Shown here: piece after piece, positions 1 to 10,752 of the stretch | Layout: each line of letters begins with the position of its first letter | How positions within the stretch are numbered: position 1 is the first letter of the stretch | Source of the DNA: Alcaligenaceae bacterium | GTDB taxonomy: Bacteria > Pseudomonadota > Gammaproteobacteria > Burkholderiales > Burkholderiaceae_B | Reading direction: 5' to 3' | DNA: 64,000 bases | Assembly (NCBI GenBank): GCA_013416395.1 | Contig: JACCEP010000003.1 | Coordinates: 372,001-436,000, forward strand | The notes under the pieces: model-generated | What the model was told of the DNA's origin: nothing | What the model saw: only the letters and a program-made list of their open reading frames with translations | Database searches by the model: none | Program-made: the position numbers and the translations under genes

Positions 1-1497
1 GGCGCGCAAACTGGCGAGCTGTTCTACCGGCTGGTGCGTCGGGCCGTCTTCGCCAAGCGCGATGCTGTCATGGGTGAACACATACACCACATGCAAATGC
101 ATCAAGGCGGCAAGACGGATGGCCGGGCGCATGTAGTCGGAAAAAATCAGAAACGTCGACGCATACGGAATAAAGCCACCGTGTGCGGACAAGCCGTTGG
201 CAATGGCGCCCATGGCGTGTTCGCGTACGCCAAAATGAATATTGCGGCCCTGAAAGCCCCAGCCCCCGCCATCTGAGCCTTGCTCATCTTCGTCTTTCGA
301 TGGGGGTGGGTTGAAGTCGCCCAGCCCCTTTAACGCCGTCTTCGTAGAAGGGTCAAGATCCGCCGACCCCCCTGACAGCGCCGGCAGGCGCGGCGCGATG
401 TCATTCATAACCTGACCGCTGGCAACCCGCGTGGCCATGCCTTTGGCATCAGCGACAAATGACGTAAGGTCTTCATCCCAGCCGCCGGGCAAGTCACTAC
501 GCAAACGGCGCTCCAGTTCGCGCGCGCGCTCAGGACAGGAACCGGCATAGGCTTTCATACGCCCACTCCATGCCTCCTGCTGCTCGGCGCCGCGGTCTAA
601 CGCAGTACGCAAATGCGCGAGCGCGTCTTTGGGCAGAAAAAAGTCAGGCTCGGTAGGCCAACCGAGGTTCTGTTTAGTCTTGCGTACATTATCAACACCA
701 AGTGGTGAACCATGTGCTTTAAAACTGTCTTGCTCAGGCGAGCCGTAGCCAAGATGAGTGCGCACCAGAATGAGCGACGGTCGCGTCGTTTCTGCGCAAG
801 CAGCCTGCAACGCAGCATCGATTGCAGCCAGGTCATTGCCATCATCTACTTTAACCGTATGCCAGCCGTACGCCTCAAAGCGCGCCGCACGATCTTCGGA
901 AAACGTAATGTCAGTTCCCGCAGACAACGTAACGTAGTTATCGTCATACAGACAAGTCAGCTTGCCTAGGCGCAGATGCCCAGCCAGCGACGCGGCCTCG
1001 GCGGCCACGCCTTCCATCAAATCGCCATCGCTGACAATGGCCCAGGTTCTGTGATTGACGGGTAGATGCCCCTCGACGTTGTAACGCGCCGCCAGTTGCG
1101 CCTCGGCCATGGCCATACCCACGGCATTGGCCATGCCCTGACCCAGCGGGCCCGTCGTAACCTCGACACCTGGCGTATGGCCACGCTCAGGATGCCCCGG
1201 TGCCTTGCTGCCCCACTGCCGAAAATGCCTGATGTCGTCCAGCGAAAGTTCGTAGCCAGTCGTGAACAACAGGCTATACAGCAAGGCAGAGCCGTGGCCC
1301 GCCGACAGCACGAAACGATCACGGTCAGACCAGTGGGGGTTGCGCGGGTTGTGCTTAAGGTAACGCGTCCACAGCACATAGGCCATGGGTGCAGCACCCA
1401 AGGGCAGCCCTGGATGGCCGCTATTTGCCTTTTGCACCATGTCCACAGACAGAAAACGCAGTGTATTGATGCACTGCTCATCGAGTTGATCTGTCAT
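1..1497 (-). CDS. tkt: Transketolase (N-terminal 499 residues; cut by window start)
   Basis: Transketolase moves two-carbon ketol units between sugar phosphates in the non-oxidative pentose phosphate pathway, using thiamine diphosphate in the cytoplasm. The reading frame stays open from ATG 1497 to base 1. The protein starts [19 protein letters not shown] and carries the substrate-entry segment [13 protein letters not shown] near residue 27, the diphosphate-binding segment SDGDLMEG near residue 155 and [11 protein letters not shown] in the pyrimidine-binding domain. The C-terminal third lies outside the window. It is the last gene seen in the minus-strand run HAD-tal-pgi-pgm-tkt, 34 nt after pgm, so co-transcription is likely. 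The asparagine usual after DD in the family (DDNxISxDG) is followed by YVTL here, a mild variation. Confidence 0.95.
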   Translation of the reverse strand, partial: MTDQLDEQCINTLRFLSVDMVQKANSGHPGLPLGAAPMAYVLWTRYLKHNPRNPHWSDRDRFVLSAGHGSALLYSLLFTTGYELSLDDIRHFRQWGSKAPGHPERGHTPGVEVTTGPLGQGMANAVGMAMAEAQLAARYNVEGHLPVNHRTWAIVSDGDLMEGVAAEAASLAGHLRLGKLTCLYDDNYVTLSAGTDITFSEDRAARFEAYGWHTVKVDDGNDLAAIDAALQAACAETTRPSLILVRTHLGYGSPEQDSFKAHGSPLGVDNVRKTKQNLGWPTEPDFFLPKDALAHLRTALDRGAEQQEAWSGRMKAYAGSCPERARELERRLRSDLPGGWDEDLTSFVADAKGMATRVASGQVMNDIAPRLPALSGGSADLDPSTKTALKGLGDFNPPPSKDEDEQGSDGGGWGFQGRNIHFGVREHAMGAIANGLSAHGGFIPYASTFLIFSDYMRPAIRLAALMHLHVVYVFTHDSIALGEDGPTHQPVEQLASLRA

Positions 1498-1531
1498 GAT
1501 CCGTCCTTGAAGTCAGAGCGCCTTCATTGCA

Positions 1532-3178
1532 TCAAGAACGCAGTAATGCGTCGTCGACCATTTCTTGCGCCTGCAGGAGAATCAAGCGCAAGTGCTCCTT
1601 GCCCTTGAAGCTCTCTGCATAGATTTTGTATATGTCTTCAGTTCCTGAAGGCCGTGCTGCAAACCAGCCGTTGGGCGCAACAACCTTAATGCCGCCGATG
1701 GGTGCGCCGTTACCTGGCGCATGATCAAACATGCTGGTTATTTTTTCGCCGGCCAGTTCTGTACTAGCAACCTGTGCTGGCGACAGCTTTGCCAGCATTG
1801 ACTTTTGTGCGGGGGTTGCCGTTGCTTCAACCCGATCGGCAACCACTTCGCCCAATTCGCGGGCCAGCGCGAGATACTGTTCACCCGGATCACGACCACA
1901 GCGTGCGGTAATCTCTGCCGACAGTAATGCGGGCACAATGCCGTCTTTGTCTGTCGTCCACACCGTGCCATCTTTGCGCAAAAACGTCGCGCCCGCGCTT
2001 TCTTCTCCACCGAAACCCAGTGATCCGTCGAACAGGCCATCCACAAACCACTTAAAGCCAACAGGCACCTCAACAAGTGGCCGCCCCAGACGTTGCGCCA
2101 CTCTGTCTATCATCGACGTGCTGACCACGGTCTTGCCCACTGCAGCCTGATTGTTCCATTGCGGTCGATCCCCAAACAGGTAATCAATGAGCACTGACAA
2201 GTAATGGTTGGGCGTCATTAAACCGCAGCTGCGCGCCACGATGCCGTGACGGTCGTGGTCGGTGTCGCAGGCAAACGCCACGTCGTAGTTGTCCTTTAAC
2301 CCAATCAGTCGCTGCATGGCATACGATGACGACGGATCCATGCGGATTTTTCCATCCCAGTCTAGCGTCATGAAGGCAAACTGCGGGTCAACCTCTTCGC
2401 TCACTACCGTTAGATCCAGTTTGTAGCGCTCGGCAATCGACGCCCAATAATGCACGCCGGCACCGCCAAGCGGGTCTACACCAAGACGGATACCGCAGCT
2501 GCGTATCACATCAAAATCAACCATGCTGCCCAGGTCGGCAACATAATTATTGAGAAAATCGTGCTCATGCGTGGTCGTCGCCTTGCGCGCCTGCGCCAGC
2601 GGCAGGCGCTTTACATCTTTAAGACGATTCTCTAGCAGTGCATTGGCGCGGTTCTGGATCCAGTTGGTAATGTCTGTGCTGGCCGGGCCGCCATTAGGCG
2701 GGTTGTATTTGAAACCGCCATCACCAGGCGGGTTGTGCGACGGCGTAATAACAATGCCATCCGCCATGCCTGTTGTACGGCTACGGTTGTAAGCCAAAAT
2801 GGCATGAGACACCGCAGGCGTTGGCGTGTATTCGCCACCTGTCGCAATCAGGGTCTGTACCTCGTTGGCGGCCAGCACTTCCAGTGCGCTATTGAAGGCA
2901 GGCTGGGACAGCGCATGCGTATCGATGCCGATATACAGTGGGCCATTAATGCCCTGGCCGGCACGATATTCACAGATTGCCTGGCTGATCGCCACCACAT
3001 GCCATTCGTTAAAGCTGGTGTCAAACGAAGACCCCCTATGCCCGGAGGTACCAAACGCCACGCGTTGCTCGGGTATGGATGGGTCAGGAACCTTGTTGTA
3101 ATACGCGTCGATAAGACTGGACACGTTCACCAGCAGCTCAGCGGGCGCCAGCTTGCCAGCCAGGGGGCTGATTTTCAT
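1532..3178 (-). CDS. pgm: Phosphoglucomutase, alpha-D-glucose specific
   Basis: This enzyme interconverts glucose-1-phosphate and glucose-6-phosphate through a phosphoserine intermediate. The 548-residue protein matches the length of the E. coli Pgm type. Visible motifs are TSGHRG (44-49), the phosphoserine loop [11 protein letters not shown] with the active Ser near 147, the metal site DTDHDRHG near residue 305, the sugar-binding GEESAG, and the phosphate-binding [15 protein letters not shown] at the C-terminus. It sits between pgi and tkt on the same strand. In this location it would link glucose-1-phosphate released by glucan breakdown (the neighbouring glg genes) to glycolysis. The metabolic link to the glg operon is inferred from proximity. 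Confidence 0.96.
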   Translation of the reverse strand: MKISPLAGKLAPAELLVNVSSLIDAYYNKVPDPSIPEQRVAFGTSGHRGSSFDTSFNEWHVVAISQAICEYRAGQGINGPLYIGIDTHALSQPAFNSALEVLAANEVQTLIATGGEYTPTPAVSHAILAYNRSRTTGMADGIVITPSHNPPGDGGFKYNPPNGGPASTDITNWIQNRANALLENRLKDVKRLPLAQARKATTTHEHDFLNNYVADLGSMVDFDVIRSCGIRLGVDPLGGAGVHYWASIAERYKLDLTVVSEEVDPQFAFMTLDWDGKIRMDPSSSYAMQRLIGLKDNYDVAFACDTDHDRHGIVARSCGLMTPNHYLSVLIDYLFGDRPQWNNQAAVGKTVVSTSMIDRVAQRLGRPLVEVPVGFKWFVDGLFDGSLGFGGEESAGATFLRKDGTVWTTDKDGIVPALLSAEITARCGRDPGEQYLALARELGEVVADRVEATATPAQKSMLAKLSPAQVASTELAGEKITSMFDHAPGNGAPIGGIKVVAPNGWFAARPSGTEDIYKIYAESFKGKEHLRLILLQAQEMVDDALLRS

Positions 3179-3290
3179 AGATTTAACCTTCTTGTTATTT
3201 TGTTAATGACAGCTGTGTCAGAACCAAGACGCAAGCCTACCCTATAAGCGATTGGCACCAGGCAAAGTGCGTCGTCATGGCCTACCTTCA

Positions 3291-4943
3291 TCATGACGGC
3301 TTCCGAAGCCGGCGATAACGGCGAATCAAGGCATTGGTCGAACTGTCGTGCGTCAATGTGGGCTCTTCAGTGCTTTCAAGCTCTGGGATAATGCGCTGCG
3401 CCAACTGTTTGCCAAGCTCAACCCCCCACTGATCGAACGAATCAATCTGCCAAATTACACCCTGTGTAAAAACACTGTGCTCGTACAATGCAACCAAGCG
3501 CCCGAGCGTTTGTGGTGTCAGGCGTTGGGCCAAAATCGTGTTGGTCGGCCGGTTGCCTTCACATACGCGATGTGGCACTAGCCAGGCGGGTGTTCCTTCC
3601 TTCTCAACCTGCTGCTTAGTCTTGCCAAACGCCAGCGCTTCGGTTTGCGCCAATAGATTGGCAAGCAAAATGTCATGATGATGGCCCAGCGGGTTGAGGG
3701 TCTGGCAAAAGCCAATAAAATCGCACGGAACCAGCCGCGTTCCCTGATGAATAAGCTGATAAAAAGAATGCTGGCCGTTGGTGCCCGGCTCACCCCAGCA
3801 AATGGGTGCCGTTGCCACCTCAACCGGTGAGCCATCAAGCTTGACGTGCTTGCCATTGCTCTCCATCGTCAATTGCTGCAAATACGCAGGAAACCGCTTG
3901 AGATAATGCTCATAAGGCAAAACAGCCAGCGTTTGCGCACCCAGAAAATTATTGTTCCAGATGGCTAACAGCCCCATCAGAACCGGTAAATTGCGCTCAA
4001 ACGGGGTATTGCGAAAATGCTCATCCATCTCATGAAAGCCAGACAGCATTGCAAAAAAATTGTCTGGCCCAATGGCGAGCATGGTCGACAGGCCAATGGC
4101 CGAATCCATGGAATAGCGCCCACCGACCCAGTCCCATATGCAGAACATGTTGTCGGGGTCGATGCCAAACTGCGCCATGCCCTCGGTGTTGCTCGACACA
4201 CCGACGAAGTGCCGCTTCACAGCTTGTTGATCTTTGAGTTTGCCCAGACACCAGACACGCGCGGTATGTGCATTGGTTAAGGTTTCCAGCGTACCGAATG
4301 TCTTGGAACACACAATAAACAGGGTTTCTTCGGGGTTCAGGTCGCGTGTTGCTTCTTCAAAATCAGTACCATCGATGTTGGAAATAAAGCGAAACGTCAT
4401 GTCGCGTTGGCTATAGTGACGCAATGCTTCGTATGCCATGACCGGGCCCAGATCTGACCCACCAATGCCAATGTTGACGACGTTACGTATGGCGCGGCCC
4501 GTATGGCCTAGCCAGCGCCCGCTTCGTACGCTGTCAGAAAACTGTGCCATGTGATCAAGCACCGCACGAACCTCAGGCACCACATTATCGCCATCGACTT
4601 CAATACGCTCACCAGGCTGCGCACGCAGGGCAGTATCAAGGACTGCCCGGTGCTCACTTACGTTAATCTTTTTGCCGGTAAACATCGCCTCAATACAGCT
4701 GGCCAGCCCGCATTGATCGGCCAGCTGCAGTAACAGCGTTAGTGTTTCACCGGTGACACGGTTCTTCGAGTAGTCAAGGTATAAACCTGCACCCTCGGCC
4801 GTCAGACGCTCGCCACGTTGTGGATCGTCAGCAAAAATCTGCCTTAAATGTAAATCGCGAAATTGCCGGTGGTGCGCCTCCAGGGCTTGCCATGCTGGGT
4901 AGTCGGTAAGCTGTGAAGCTGTTTTGTGTGGCGCGTCATTCAC
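3291..4943 (-). CDS. pgi: Glucose-6-phosphate isomerase
   Basis: Pgi interconverts glucose-6-phosphate and fructose-6-phosphate. The 550-residue protein has all hallmarks of the family: [24 protein letters not shown], the signature [29 protein letters not shown] and the C-terminal segment with [14 protein letters not shown]. Its ATG overlaps the stop codon of tal by four bases (ATGA), so the two genes are almost certainly translationally coupled. A 112-nt gap separates it from pgm downstream. Confidence 0.97.
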   Translation of the reverse strand: MNDAPHKTASQLTDYPAWQALEAHHRQFRDLHLRQIFADDPQRGERLTAEGAGLYLDYSKNRVTGETLTLLLQLADQCGLASCIEAMFTGKKINVSEHRAVLDTALRAQPGERIEVDGDNVVPEVRAVLDHMAQFSDSVRSGRWLGHTGRAIRNVVNIGIGGSDLGPVMAYEALRHYSQRDMTFRFISNIDGTDFEEATRDLNPEETLFIVCSKTFGTLETLTNAHTARVWCLGKLKDQQAVKRHFVGVSSNTEGMAQFGIDPDNMFCIWDWVGGRYSMDSAIGLSTMLAIGPDNFFAMLSGFHEMDEHFRNTPFERNLPVLMGLLAIWNNNFLGAQTLAVLPYEHYLKRFPAYLQQLTMESNGKHVKLDGSPVEVATAPICWGEPGTNGQHSFYQLIHQGTRLVPCDFIGFCQTLNPLGHHHDILLANLLAQTEALAFGKTKQQVEKEGTPAWLVPHRVCEGNRPTNTILAQRLTPQTLGRLVALYEHSVFTQGVIWQIDSFDQWGVELGKQLAQRIIPELESTEEPTLTHDSSTNALIRRYRRLRKPS

Positions 4944-6046
4944 GATGGCCTCCGTTTGACTGGCTGTTTATTTGCTAGCGCTGCACTCTTGCTTGCAATA
5001 ACCGCCAGCAAATCATTCCATGACTTGGTAAATGACTGAGCACCTTCTTTTTGCAAGCGACTTGCAAGCGCGGCATCATCTATGCCTGCGCGGGCAAAGG
5101 CGGCCAAAACCTTTTCACAATCACCGCCGTCCTGCGCCATGCTGCCACTTACTTTGCCATGATCGGCAAAAGCAAACAATGTTTTCTCAGGAATGGTGTT
5201 GATGGTGTCAGGTGCCGCCAACGCTTGCAGGTAAAGCGTATCAGACGCCGCAGGGTCTTTCGTACCGGTGCTTGCCCATAGTAGCGTTTGCGGGCGCGCA
5301 CCGGCATCTTCCAGCTTGCTCCAGCGCGGCGAGTTCAATAGTTCACAATAGGCCATATAAGCGCGTTGCGCGATGGCAATTCCCAGACGATTCTGCAGCT
5401 CTGGTGGAACTTCGTCCTTTACGGCGACATCCCAACGGCTTACAAAAACAGAAGCGACTGAATGAACCACAGGGTCACGCCCCGCCGCAATGCGTCGCTC
5501 AATACCGCGCATGTAGGCATCAGCCGCCGCAAGGTATTGTTCACGTGAGAACAGCAAGGTCACGTTAACCGGCACACCAGCAAAAATCGAGGTTTCAATA
5601 GCCTCCACGCCTGCAGGTGTGCCGGGGATCTTGATAAACAGGTTGGGCCGCGCGGCGCGTGCGTGCAATTGTGCGGCTTCACGTGCGGTGGCGGCGGCAT
5701 CATTAGCCAGCAATGGCGAAACCTCCAGCGATACCCAACCATCCTTGCCATCGGTTTTGGCATAAATGGGGCGAAACAAGTCAGCTGCCCGAGTCAGGTC
5801 TTGCAACGCCAAATTGAAGAACAACGCCTCGCCTGCCTTGCCCGCAGCCGCCTGGTCTCGGATGGCGTCGTCATAGAAGCTTGTGCCCCCGATTGCATGA
5901 TCAAAAATCGTCGGATTCGAGGTAAGCCCGGTAATAGCGAATTCGTTCAGGTAACGCTGCAGCGTGCCCTCGTCCAGCAGCCCGCGTGTAATATTGTCGA
6001 GCCACAAGCTTTGCCCAAGCGTGTGAAGCTGTTCGGTAGCCTTCAT
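4940..6046 (-). CDS. tal: Transaldolase
   Basis: Transaldolase moves a dihydroxyacetone unit between sugar phosphates in the pentose phosphate pathway. The product is 368 residues, the long type-2 class often found next to pgi. [11 protein letters not shown] lies near the N-terminus, and the Schiff-base lysine sits in NLFIKIPGT. The reading frame is open from 6070, but ATG 6046 is the better start because AGGAGG lies five bases upstream on the minus strand and the protein then begins [15 protein letters not shown], as in homologues. The stop overlaps the pgi start (ATGA). Confidence 0.95.
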   Translation of the reverse strand: MKATEQLHTLGQSLWLDNITRGLLDEGTLQRYLNEFAITGLTSNPTIFDHAIGGTSFYDDAIRDQAAAGKAGEALFFNLALQDLTRAADLFRPIYAKTDGKDGWVSLEVSPLLANDAAATAREAAQLHARAARPNLFIKIPGTPAGVEAIETSIFAGVPVNVTLLFSREQYLAAADAYMRGIERRIAAGRDPVVHSVASVFVSRWDVAVKDEVPPELQNRLGIAIAQRAYMAYCELLNSPRWSKLEDAGARPQTLLWASTGTKDPAASDTLYLQALAAPDTINTIPEKTLFAFADHGKVSGSMAQDGGDCEKVLAAFARAGIDDAALASRLQKEGAQSFTKSWNDLLAVIASKSAALANKQPVKRRPS

Positions 6047-6072
6047 CGTATCCTCCTTGACGTTAACCACTG

Positions 6073-6750
6073 TCAGTCAGCATAAAACAGGCCCGGCTGG
6101 CCATATTGAATTAAGTCTGCAATGCGCTCTACGGTAAGATCCGCCGCAGGATAAGCTGTCGTATTTTCCGGGTCGAGGGCGTAATGCCCCTGACGCGGAA
6201 AAACCGTTGTCAGGCGCTTGCCCATTACCTTCTTCATGGCTGCCAGTATGCGCAGCTTGTCGTCGATTACCACGTAATGGCGTGAAGGATAGCGTTGCTG
6301 GATGTCATCCAGCATTTGTTCCTTATGAACGTAGATCAACACATGGCCATCGACGGCCTGCCACAGCCCGGAACGCTGTATCTTGCGCGGCTGAAGCACC
6401 ACATCACCGTCGGACAGGATGACAGCCTGGCCCCATTGGCTCACGTGTTTGATGACGTCCAGAGCGCCCGGGTACAAGCAATCGGCAAACGGGTAGTCAA
6501 GCAAAAATTGCGACATCAGTAGTAAACGGTGATCGCTGGTCGCTGTAAGCCGGTAACGTTGCAATGCACCCAAATAGTCTGCATAACCCAGTTCGGTGCG
6601 TAATGCTTCAAATATTTCCCAGTAACGATTGCAGCTCGACGCACCGAAGGCACGCTCAAGATGCGCATGTAGATCGTCTTGAACGCGGTCGTTGTCGAGC
6701 AAGGTATTGTCGCAATCGAACAAAAAGACGATCTCGTTGCCTGCCATCAT
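6073..6750 (-). CDS. HAD-superfamily hydrolase at head of the tal-pgi-pgm-tkt operon
   Basis: This 225-residue protein has the HAD fold motif I FDCDNTLLDNDRV near residue 11, motif II ILSDGDVVLQ (Ser/Asp-Gly-Asp) near 118 and the motif IV acidic pair in VVIDDKLRIL near 160, so it is probably a phosphatase or phosphoglucomutase-like HAD enzyme. The substrate cannot be told from sequence. It begins the sugar-phosphate operon, 26 nt before tal, which hints at a sugar-phosphate substrate (inference). ATG 6750 has AGGAGG seven bases upstream on the minus strand. Confidence 0.8.
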   Translation of the reverse strand: MMAGNEIVFLFDCDNTLLDNDRVQDDLHAHLERAFGASSCNRYWEIFEALRTELGYADYLGALQRYRLTATSDHRLLLMSQFLLDYPFADCLYPGALDVIKHVSQWGQAVILSDGDVVLQPRKIQRSGLWQAVDGHVLIYVHKEQMLDDIQQRYPSRHYVVIDDKLRILAAMKKVMGKRLTTVFPRQGHYALDPENTTAYPAADLTVERIADLIQYGQPGLFYAD

Positions 6751-7354
6751 GATGAAGCCTCCTGTGGCACGTCCATGTTACTGCCAGGATGATCTGCAGC
6801 TTGAATTTGGCCACTAAACCAGGTTTGCGAAAACACCAGTGTTCGACTGTGTAGCACCGACGTGCAGCCATGCTTTACAGCCATCTGGCAATGCAAAAAA
6901 GTGATGCTGTCGCGAACTGCCGTAACCGACCTTCATACGATGGACGCTCAAACCATTAGTAGCAAGTTGTGCACGCTATGTCTGTCCGCCAACGCACATT
7001 CAAAGTAACTGCGCCACATACCTGGACAGCGGAGTCCGTCGAGCTTTGTCACTAAGCGGATTAGCCGCGACACCGCATCACTGTGGCACTAACCCGATCA
7101 GCCGCGATCCCGCATAACTGTGTTGCCAACCTGCCCCGCCGCAATCTCGCATAACGGCGTCGCCAACCTGCACAGCCGCCATCCCGCGTCACCGACACAG
7201 CGCGTCACATGCTCAAGAGCGTCCACGAGATAGGAACCCCGATAAACCTGGCCGTTGTGCACGCTAGCGAACAGACAGCACCGTCTCGATATTTATCATT
7301 GAAACAAAGGCTCGCCCGTCGAGCCGCAGTGTACGTGCACATTTAGGAGGCGGT
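6751..7354. other. Intergenic region between divergent HAD/tal operon and PQQ dehydrogenase
   Basis: There is no convincing gene in these 604 bases. The region must hold the divergent promoters. It contains the four-copy 37-bp repeat listed separately. I could not pick a promoter with confidence. Confidence 0.7.
7061..7208. repeat. Four imperfect tandem copies of a 37-bp unit
   Basis: Units occupy 7061-7097, 7098-7134, 7135-7171 and 7172-7208. The shared core reads roughly AGCCGCGATCCCGCATAAC, followed by a variable half ending in CCAACCTGC in units 2 and 3. The copies are diverged and have no unique spacers between them, so this is not a CRISPR array. No function is known. Confidence 0.75.
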
Positions 7355-9817
7355 ATGACAGCAACACGCATGCGGCAGAATTTTGGTGCCCAGCTTCTTT
7401 TGCTTGGTGCATTGATCGGGTTTGCTGTGTCCATATTCGACTATTTCTGGACCGGCAATGGTATCCACGGTACGGCTGGCGTACTGCTGGTCATCATTAC
7501 CAGCGCAGTGATGCTGATTCTTGGCGGTGCGCTCGCACACTGGCGAACGTCGTCTTCCAGAACGCATGGCATCCTGCTCGTGCTTCTGCTCATTGACATT
7601 CTGGGCACCGCCTTTGCCGCGTATATGCTCGAGGCGTGGTGGGTGCTCGGCGGCGTAACACTCGCCTTGATCGGCTGGCTGGTCGACATCGGCAGTGACG
7701 CCACACCGTCGTCAGTATCAACGTCAGGTCTGACTGTTGCCGCTGTTGCCGTGGGCGCATCGCTGGCGGCATTGCTGTCCGGCTACACACCAGACGCCCA
7801 GAGTGCCGAAAACCCACCAAAGCCAGCCACCGCAATGCACGATGCAAGTTCAACGCATGGCGCAAGTCCAACACAGGATGCAAGCTCAGCACAGGATGCA
7901 AGTTCAACACGTGATGTGAGTTCAATGCATGGTGCAAGTTCAGCGCATGATGCAACGCCCACGCCTACAATCAAGCAGGCAAGTTTCCATTACCACGGCT
8001 GGTACACCTTTAATGGCGATCTGATGGCCCAGAAATTCTCCACCGCAGACCAGATTACGCCAAAAAATGTAGCGCATTTGCAGAAGGTTTGGGAGGTTCA
8101 CACGGGTGACGTGTCCACCGGCAAGGGCAAGACCCCGGCCAGCGACTGGTCGGCAACACCGTTGTTCGTTAACGATACCGTATACGTGGGCACGCCCTTT
8201 TACCGCATCTTCGCGATTGCACCCGACACAGGCAAAGTGAAGTGGACGTTTGACTCCCACTCCGCCCTAAAGGCGTTGACCCAGCCCGACATGAAGTCGC
8301 GCGGTGTTGCGTACTGGCAGGCGGCCGACCCGGTGGCACAGAAAGCCTGCCAGAAAATTGTTTACATGGGCACCATGGAGGCCAAACTCTTTGCAGTTGA
8401 CGCCGGTACCGGCAAGCCGTGCGACAGTTTCGCTGATCACGGTGTGCTCGATATTAACCAGTGGAACACCAGCAACAACAAGTGGCCGCTGTCAATACTG
8501 CAGCCCCCTACCGTATACAAAAACCAGCTATTCATTGGCTGGGCCGGCAAAGACTGGGAGGACTCCGAAGCGCCTCCGGGCACAGTCTTTGCCGTCGATG
8601 CACAAACTGGCAAGCTCAACTGGACTTTCCATGCTATTCCCCCGCAGGTTGCCAAACAGACCGGAACCGCCAACGTCTGGGCCAGTATGTCTGTCGATCC
8701 AGAGCACGACCTTTTATATCTTCCTGTGAGCTCGCCCAGCCCCAACTTTTACGGTGGCAACCGCACCGAGAAACTGCCAATTGCGACCTCGGTCACCGCC
8801 CTCGACACCAACACCGGCAAGGTAGTGTGGAGTCGACAGCTTGTACACCACGATCTCTGGGACTATGACACCGATGCCGCACCGACCCTGGTCGACCTGA
8901 ACAGAGACGGCAAGACGATCCCGGCACTGGTGCAGACCAGCAAGATGGGCTTAATTTTCGCGCTTAACCGCCTGACTGGCGAGCCGGTCTATCCGATTAC
9001 CGAGCGTGCTGTGCCCGCCTCAGACGCGTCCGGCGAGAAGGCCTCACCCACTCAGCCCTACCCTGACGTACTTGCGCCAACCGTCGATCAGTTTCCTGGT
9101 ATCTCTACGTTGGCCGACTGGGCCAGCTTTGGCGAATGCTCCAGAACCTATAAGAAACTTCGCCATGACGGGCTATACACGCCTCCCAGCGTAAAAGGCA
9201 GTCTGGCGTATCCATCAACGGCAGGTGGTATAGAGTGGGGTGGCGGTGCCGTGGATCCACGCAGCAATGTCTACGTCGTTAACAGCTCCGCCGTGGCTCA
9301 GATATATCGGCTAATACCTCGTAAAGAGTATGAGCAAGAGACCAAGGACGGGACGCCTGACGGCTACTATGCGCAGACGGGCGCACCCTATGGCTTCTAC
9401 CTGCACAACTTCGTTAATCGCTGGGGCATGCCATGCTGGAAGCCGCCGTACGGAACATTGTCTGCATATAACCTGGACACCGGAAAGTTGCTCTGGCGCA
9501 AACCCTTTGGTGAAGTACAAAAATGGGGCTTTTATATGCCTGAGTCCTGGGGCTCGGTGACCATCGGCGCACCACTCATCACCAAATCGGGGGTGATCTT
9601 TATTGGCGGTTCTATGGATGCACGGGTACGCGCCATTGACCTCAAATCAGGCGAAGTGCTGTGGAAAGCCCAGGTGGATGCACCGGCCGTTGCCAATCCC
9701 TCTACGTATGTTTACAAGGGCCGGCAATATGTCGTGTTTGTGGCGGGAGGCAATTCCATTCTCAAACCGCAGGTATCGGATCAAATAGCGGCCTATGCCC
9801 TGCCCGACTCAAACTAG
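7355..9817 (+). CDS. gcd: Membrane-bound PQQ-dependent dehydrogenase, glucose/quinate/shikimate family
   Basis: Members oxidise sugars or quinate/shikimate in the periplasm with pyrroloquinoline quinone and pass electrons to ubiquinone. The 820-residue protein (E. coli Gcd is of similar size) has about five N-terminal membrane helices (residues 10-165), then the periplasmic eight-bladed propeller starting near FHYHGWYTFNGD. Repeated W-motif-like blades such as GTVFAVDAQTGKLNWTF are seen, along with GGIEWGGGAVDP near residue 625. AGGAGG lies four bases before the ATG. Between the helices and the propeller sits a Ser/Ala/Asp-rich tandem repeat. The glucose assignment is a family-level guess; quinate or shikimate are alternatives. 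No pqq biosynthesis genes are in the window. Confidence 0.88.
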   Translation: MTATRMRQNFGAQLLLLGALIGFAVSIFDYFWTGNGIHGTAGVLLVIITSAVMLILGGALAHWRTSSSRTHGILLVLLLIDILGTAFAAYMLEAWWVLGGVTLALIGWLVDIGSDATPSSVSTSGLTVAAVAVGASLAALLSGYTPDAQSAENPPKPATAMHDASSTHGASPTQDASSAQDASSTRDVSSMHGASSAHDATPTPTIKQASFHYHGWYTFNGDLMAQKFSTADQITPKNVAHLQKVWEVHTGDVSTGKGKTPASDWSATPLFVNDTVYVGTPFYRIFAIAPDTGKVKWTFDSHSALKALTQPDMKSRGVAYWQAADPVAQKACQKIVYMGTMEAKLFAVDAGTGKPCDSFADHGVLDINQWNTSNNKWPLSILQPPTVYKNQLFIGWAGKDWEDSEAPPGTVFAVDAQTGKLNWTFHAIPPQVAKQTGTANVWASMSVDPEHDLLYLPVSSPSPNFYGGNRTEKLPIATSVTALDTNTGKVVWSRQLVHHDLWDYDTDAAPTLVDLNRDGKTIPALVQTSKMGLIFALNRLTGEPVYPITERAVPASDASGEKASPTQPYPDVLAPTVDQFPGISTLADWASFGECSRTYKKLRHDGLYTPPSVKGSLAYPSTAGGIEWGGGAVDPRSNVYVVNSSAVAQIYRLIPRKEYEQETKDGTPDGYYAQTGAPYGFYLHNFVNRWGMPCWKPPYGTLSAYNLDTGKLLWRKPFGEVQKWGFYMPESWGSVTIGAPLITKSGVIFIGGSMDARVRAIDLKSGEVLWKAQVDAPAVANPSTYVYKGRQYVVFVAGGNSILKPQVSDQIAAYALPDSN
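7838..7963 (+). repeat. Seven in-frame 18-bp repeats inside the PQQ dehydrogenase gene
   Basis: The seven units encode six-residue variants of (H/Q/R)-(D/G)-(A/V)-S-(S/P)-(T/A/M): HDASST, HGASPT, QDASSA, QDASST, RDVSSM, HGASSA, HDATPT. They lie at protein residues about 162-203, between the last membrane helix and the propeller, and would form a flexible periplasmic linker. Copy-number change would keep the frame. Confidence 0.9.
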
Positions 9818-9893
9818 ATGAGGCCAGCTAAGACTCATGCGCCATGTCACCGCCTTGCACACCGCGTCAGCCGTAAGCTGTCGCCTGCAAACG

Positions 9894-10610
9894 TTAACAG
9901 GCGTGTTTTGATAGTAAACGGTCAGACTCGGCCTTTACGACTGCGTAGCACTCACAAACACGTGCTTCAAGCCCAGGGCGATCGAGCACGGTAATCTTGC
10001 CGCGGCTGTAGTGAATTAACCCCATGTGCTGCAGCTTTCCGGCGGCCTTGGTAACGCCTGCTCGGCGTACACCGAGCATATTGGCGATGAGGTCTTGCGT
10101 CATGACCAATTCGTTTGAAGGTAAGCGGTCCAGACTTAACAGCAGCCAGCGACACAGTTGTTGATCTACGGAGTGATGCCGGTTGCACACCGCCGTTTGC
10201 GCCATCTGGGTTAGCAAGGCCTGCGTGTAGCGTAACAATAGACGCTGTAGTGGGCCATCACAACGGAATGCATCGATCAATAGCTGGCTCTTGAGTCGGT
10301 AGGCGTGCCCGGCACTTTGCACAACGGCGCGACTGGTTGTGGTTTCGCCGCCCATGAAAAGCTGAACGCCTACAACACCTTCGTTGCCGACAATCGCGAT
10401 TTCGGCTGAACCACCGTCTTCCATAACGTAAAGCAGAGAAACAATGGCCGTGGTCGGAAAATAAACATGATGCAAGGGGTCACCAGGTTCAGACACGACA
10501 TAACCCAGCGGTAGCGGGACGAGTTCCAGTTGAGGGAGCAGGCTCGCGTAGTTTTCGGCTGGCAGCGCAGCAAGCAGATGGTTCAGACCGGGTTCATTTA
10601 TCGTCGACAT
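9894..10610 (-). CDS. Crp/Fnr-family transcriptional regulator
   Basis: This 238-residue protein has an N-terminal cyclic-nucleotide-type sensor domain (LGYVVSEPGDPLHHVYFP and a GGSAEIAIVGNEGVVG jelly-roll segment) and a C-terminal winged helix with TQDLIANMLGVRRAGVTKAAGKL. The N-terminal cysteine cluster of true Fnr is absent, so it is not an oxygen-sensing [4Fe-4S] Fnr. The ligand is unknown. Downstream of the convergent gcd and upstream of arfB, it has no obvious operon partner. Confidence 0.88.
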   Translation of the reverse strand: MSTINEPGLNHLLAALPAENYASLLPQLELVPLPLGYVVSEPGDPLHHVYFPTTAIVSLLYVMEDGGSAEIAIVGNEGVVGVQLFMGGETTTSRAVVQSAGHAYRLKSQLLIDAFRCDGPLQRLLLRYTQALLTQMAQTAVCNRHHSVDQQLCRWLLLSLDRLPSNELVMTQDLIANMLGVRRAGVTKAAGKLQHMGLIHYSRGKITVLDRPGLEARVCECYAVVKAESDRLLSKHAC

Positions 10611-10752
10611 GTTTAATACGGATTGATCAACAGAGGCCTACATACACAGCAAATGCCGTGCCAACAAGACTACATCGCAAAGTGTAGGCGACTTATCGGA
10701 TTCTGTACGCAATGTATCCGTACGTTACATCAAAGATATTCGTCGATATGTT

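Noticed and set aside
7061-7208. CRISPR-like regular repeats
   Set aside because: The 37-bp units are adjacent with no unique spacers, are diverged from one another, and no cas genes are present.
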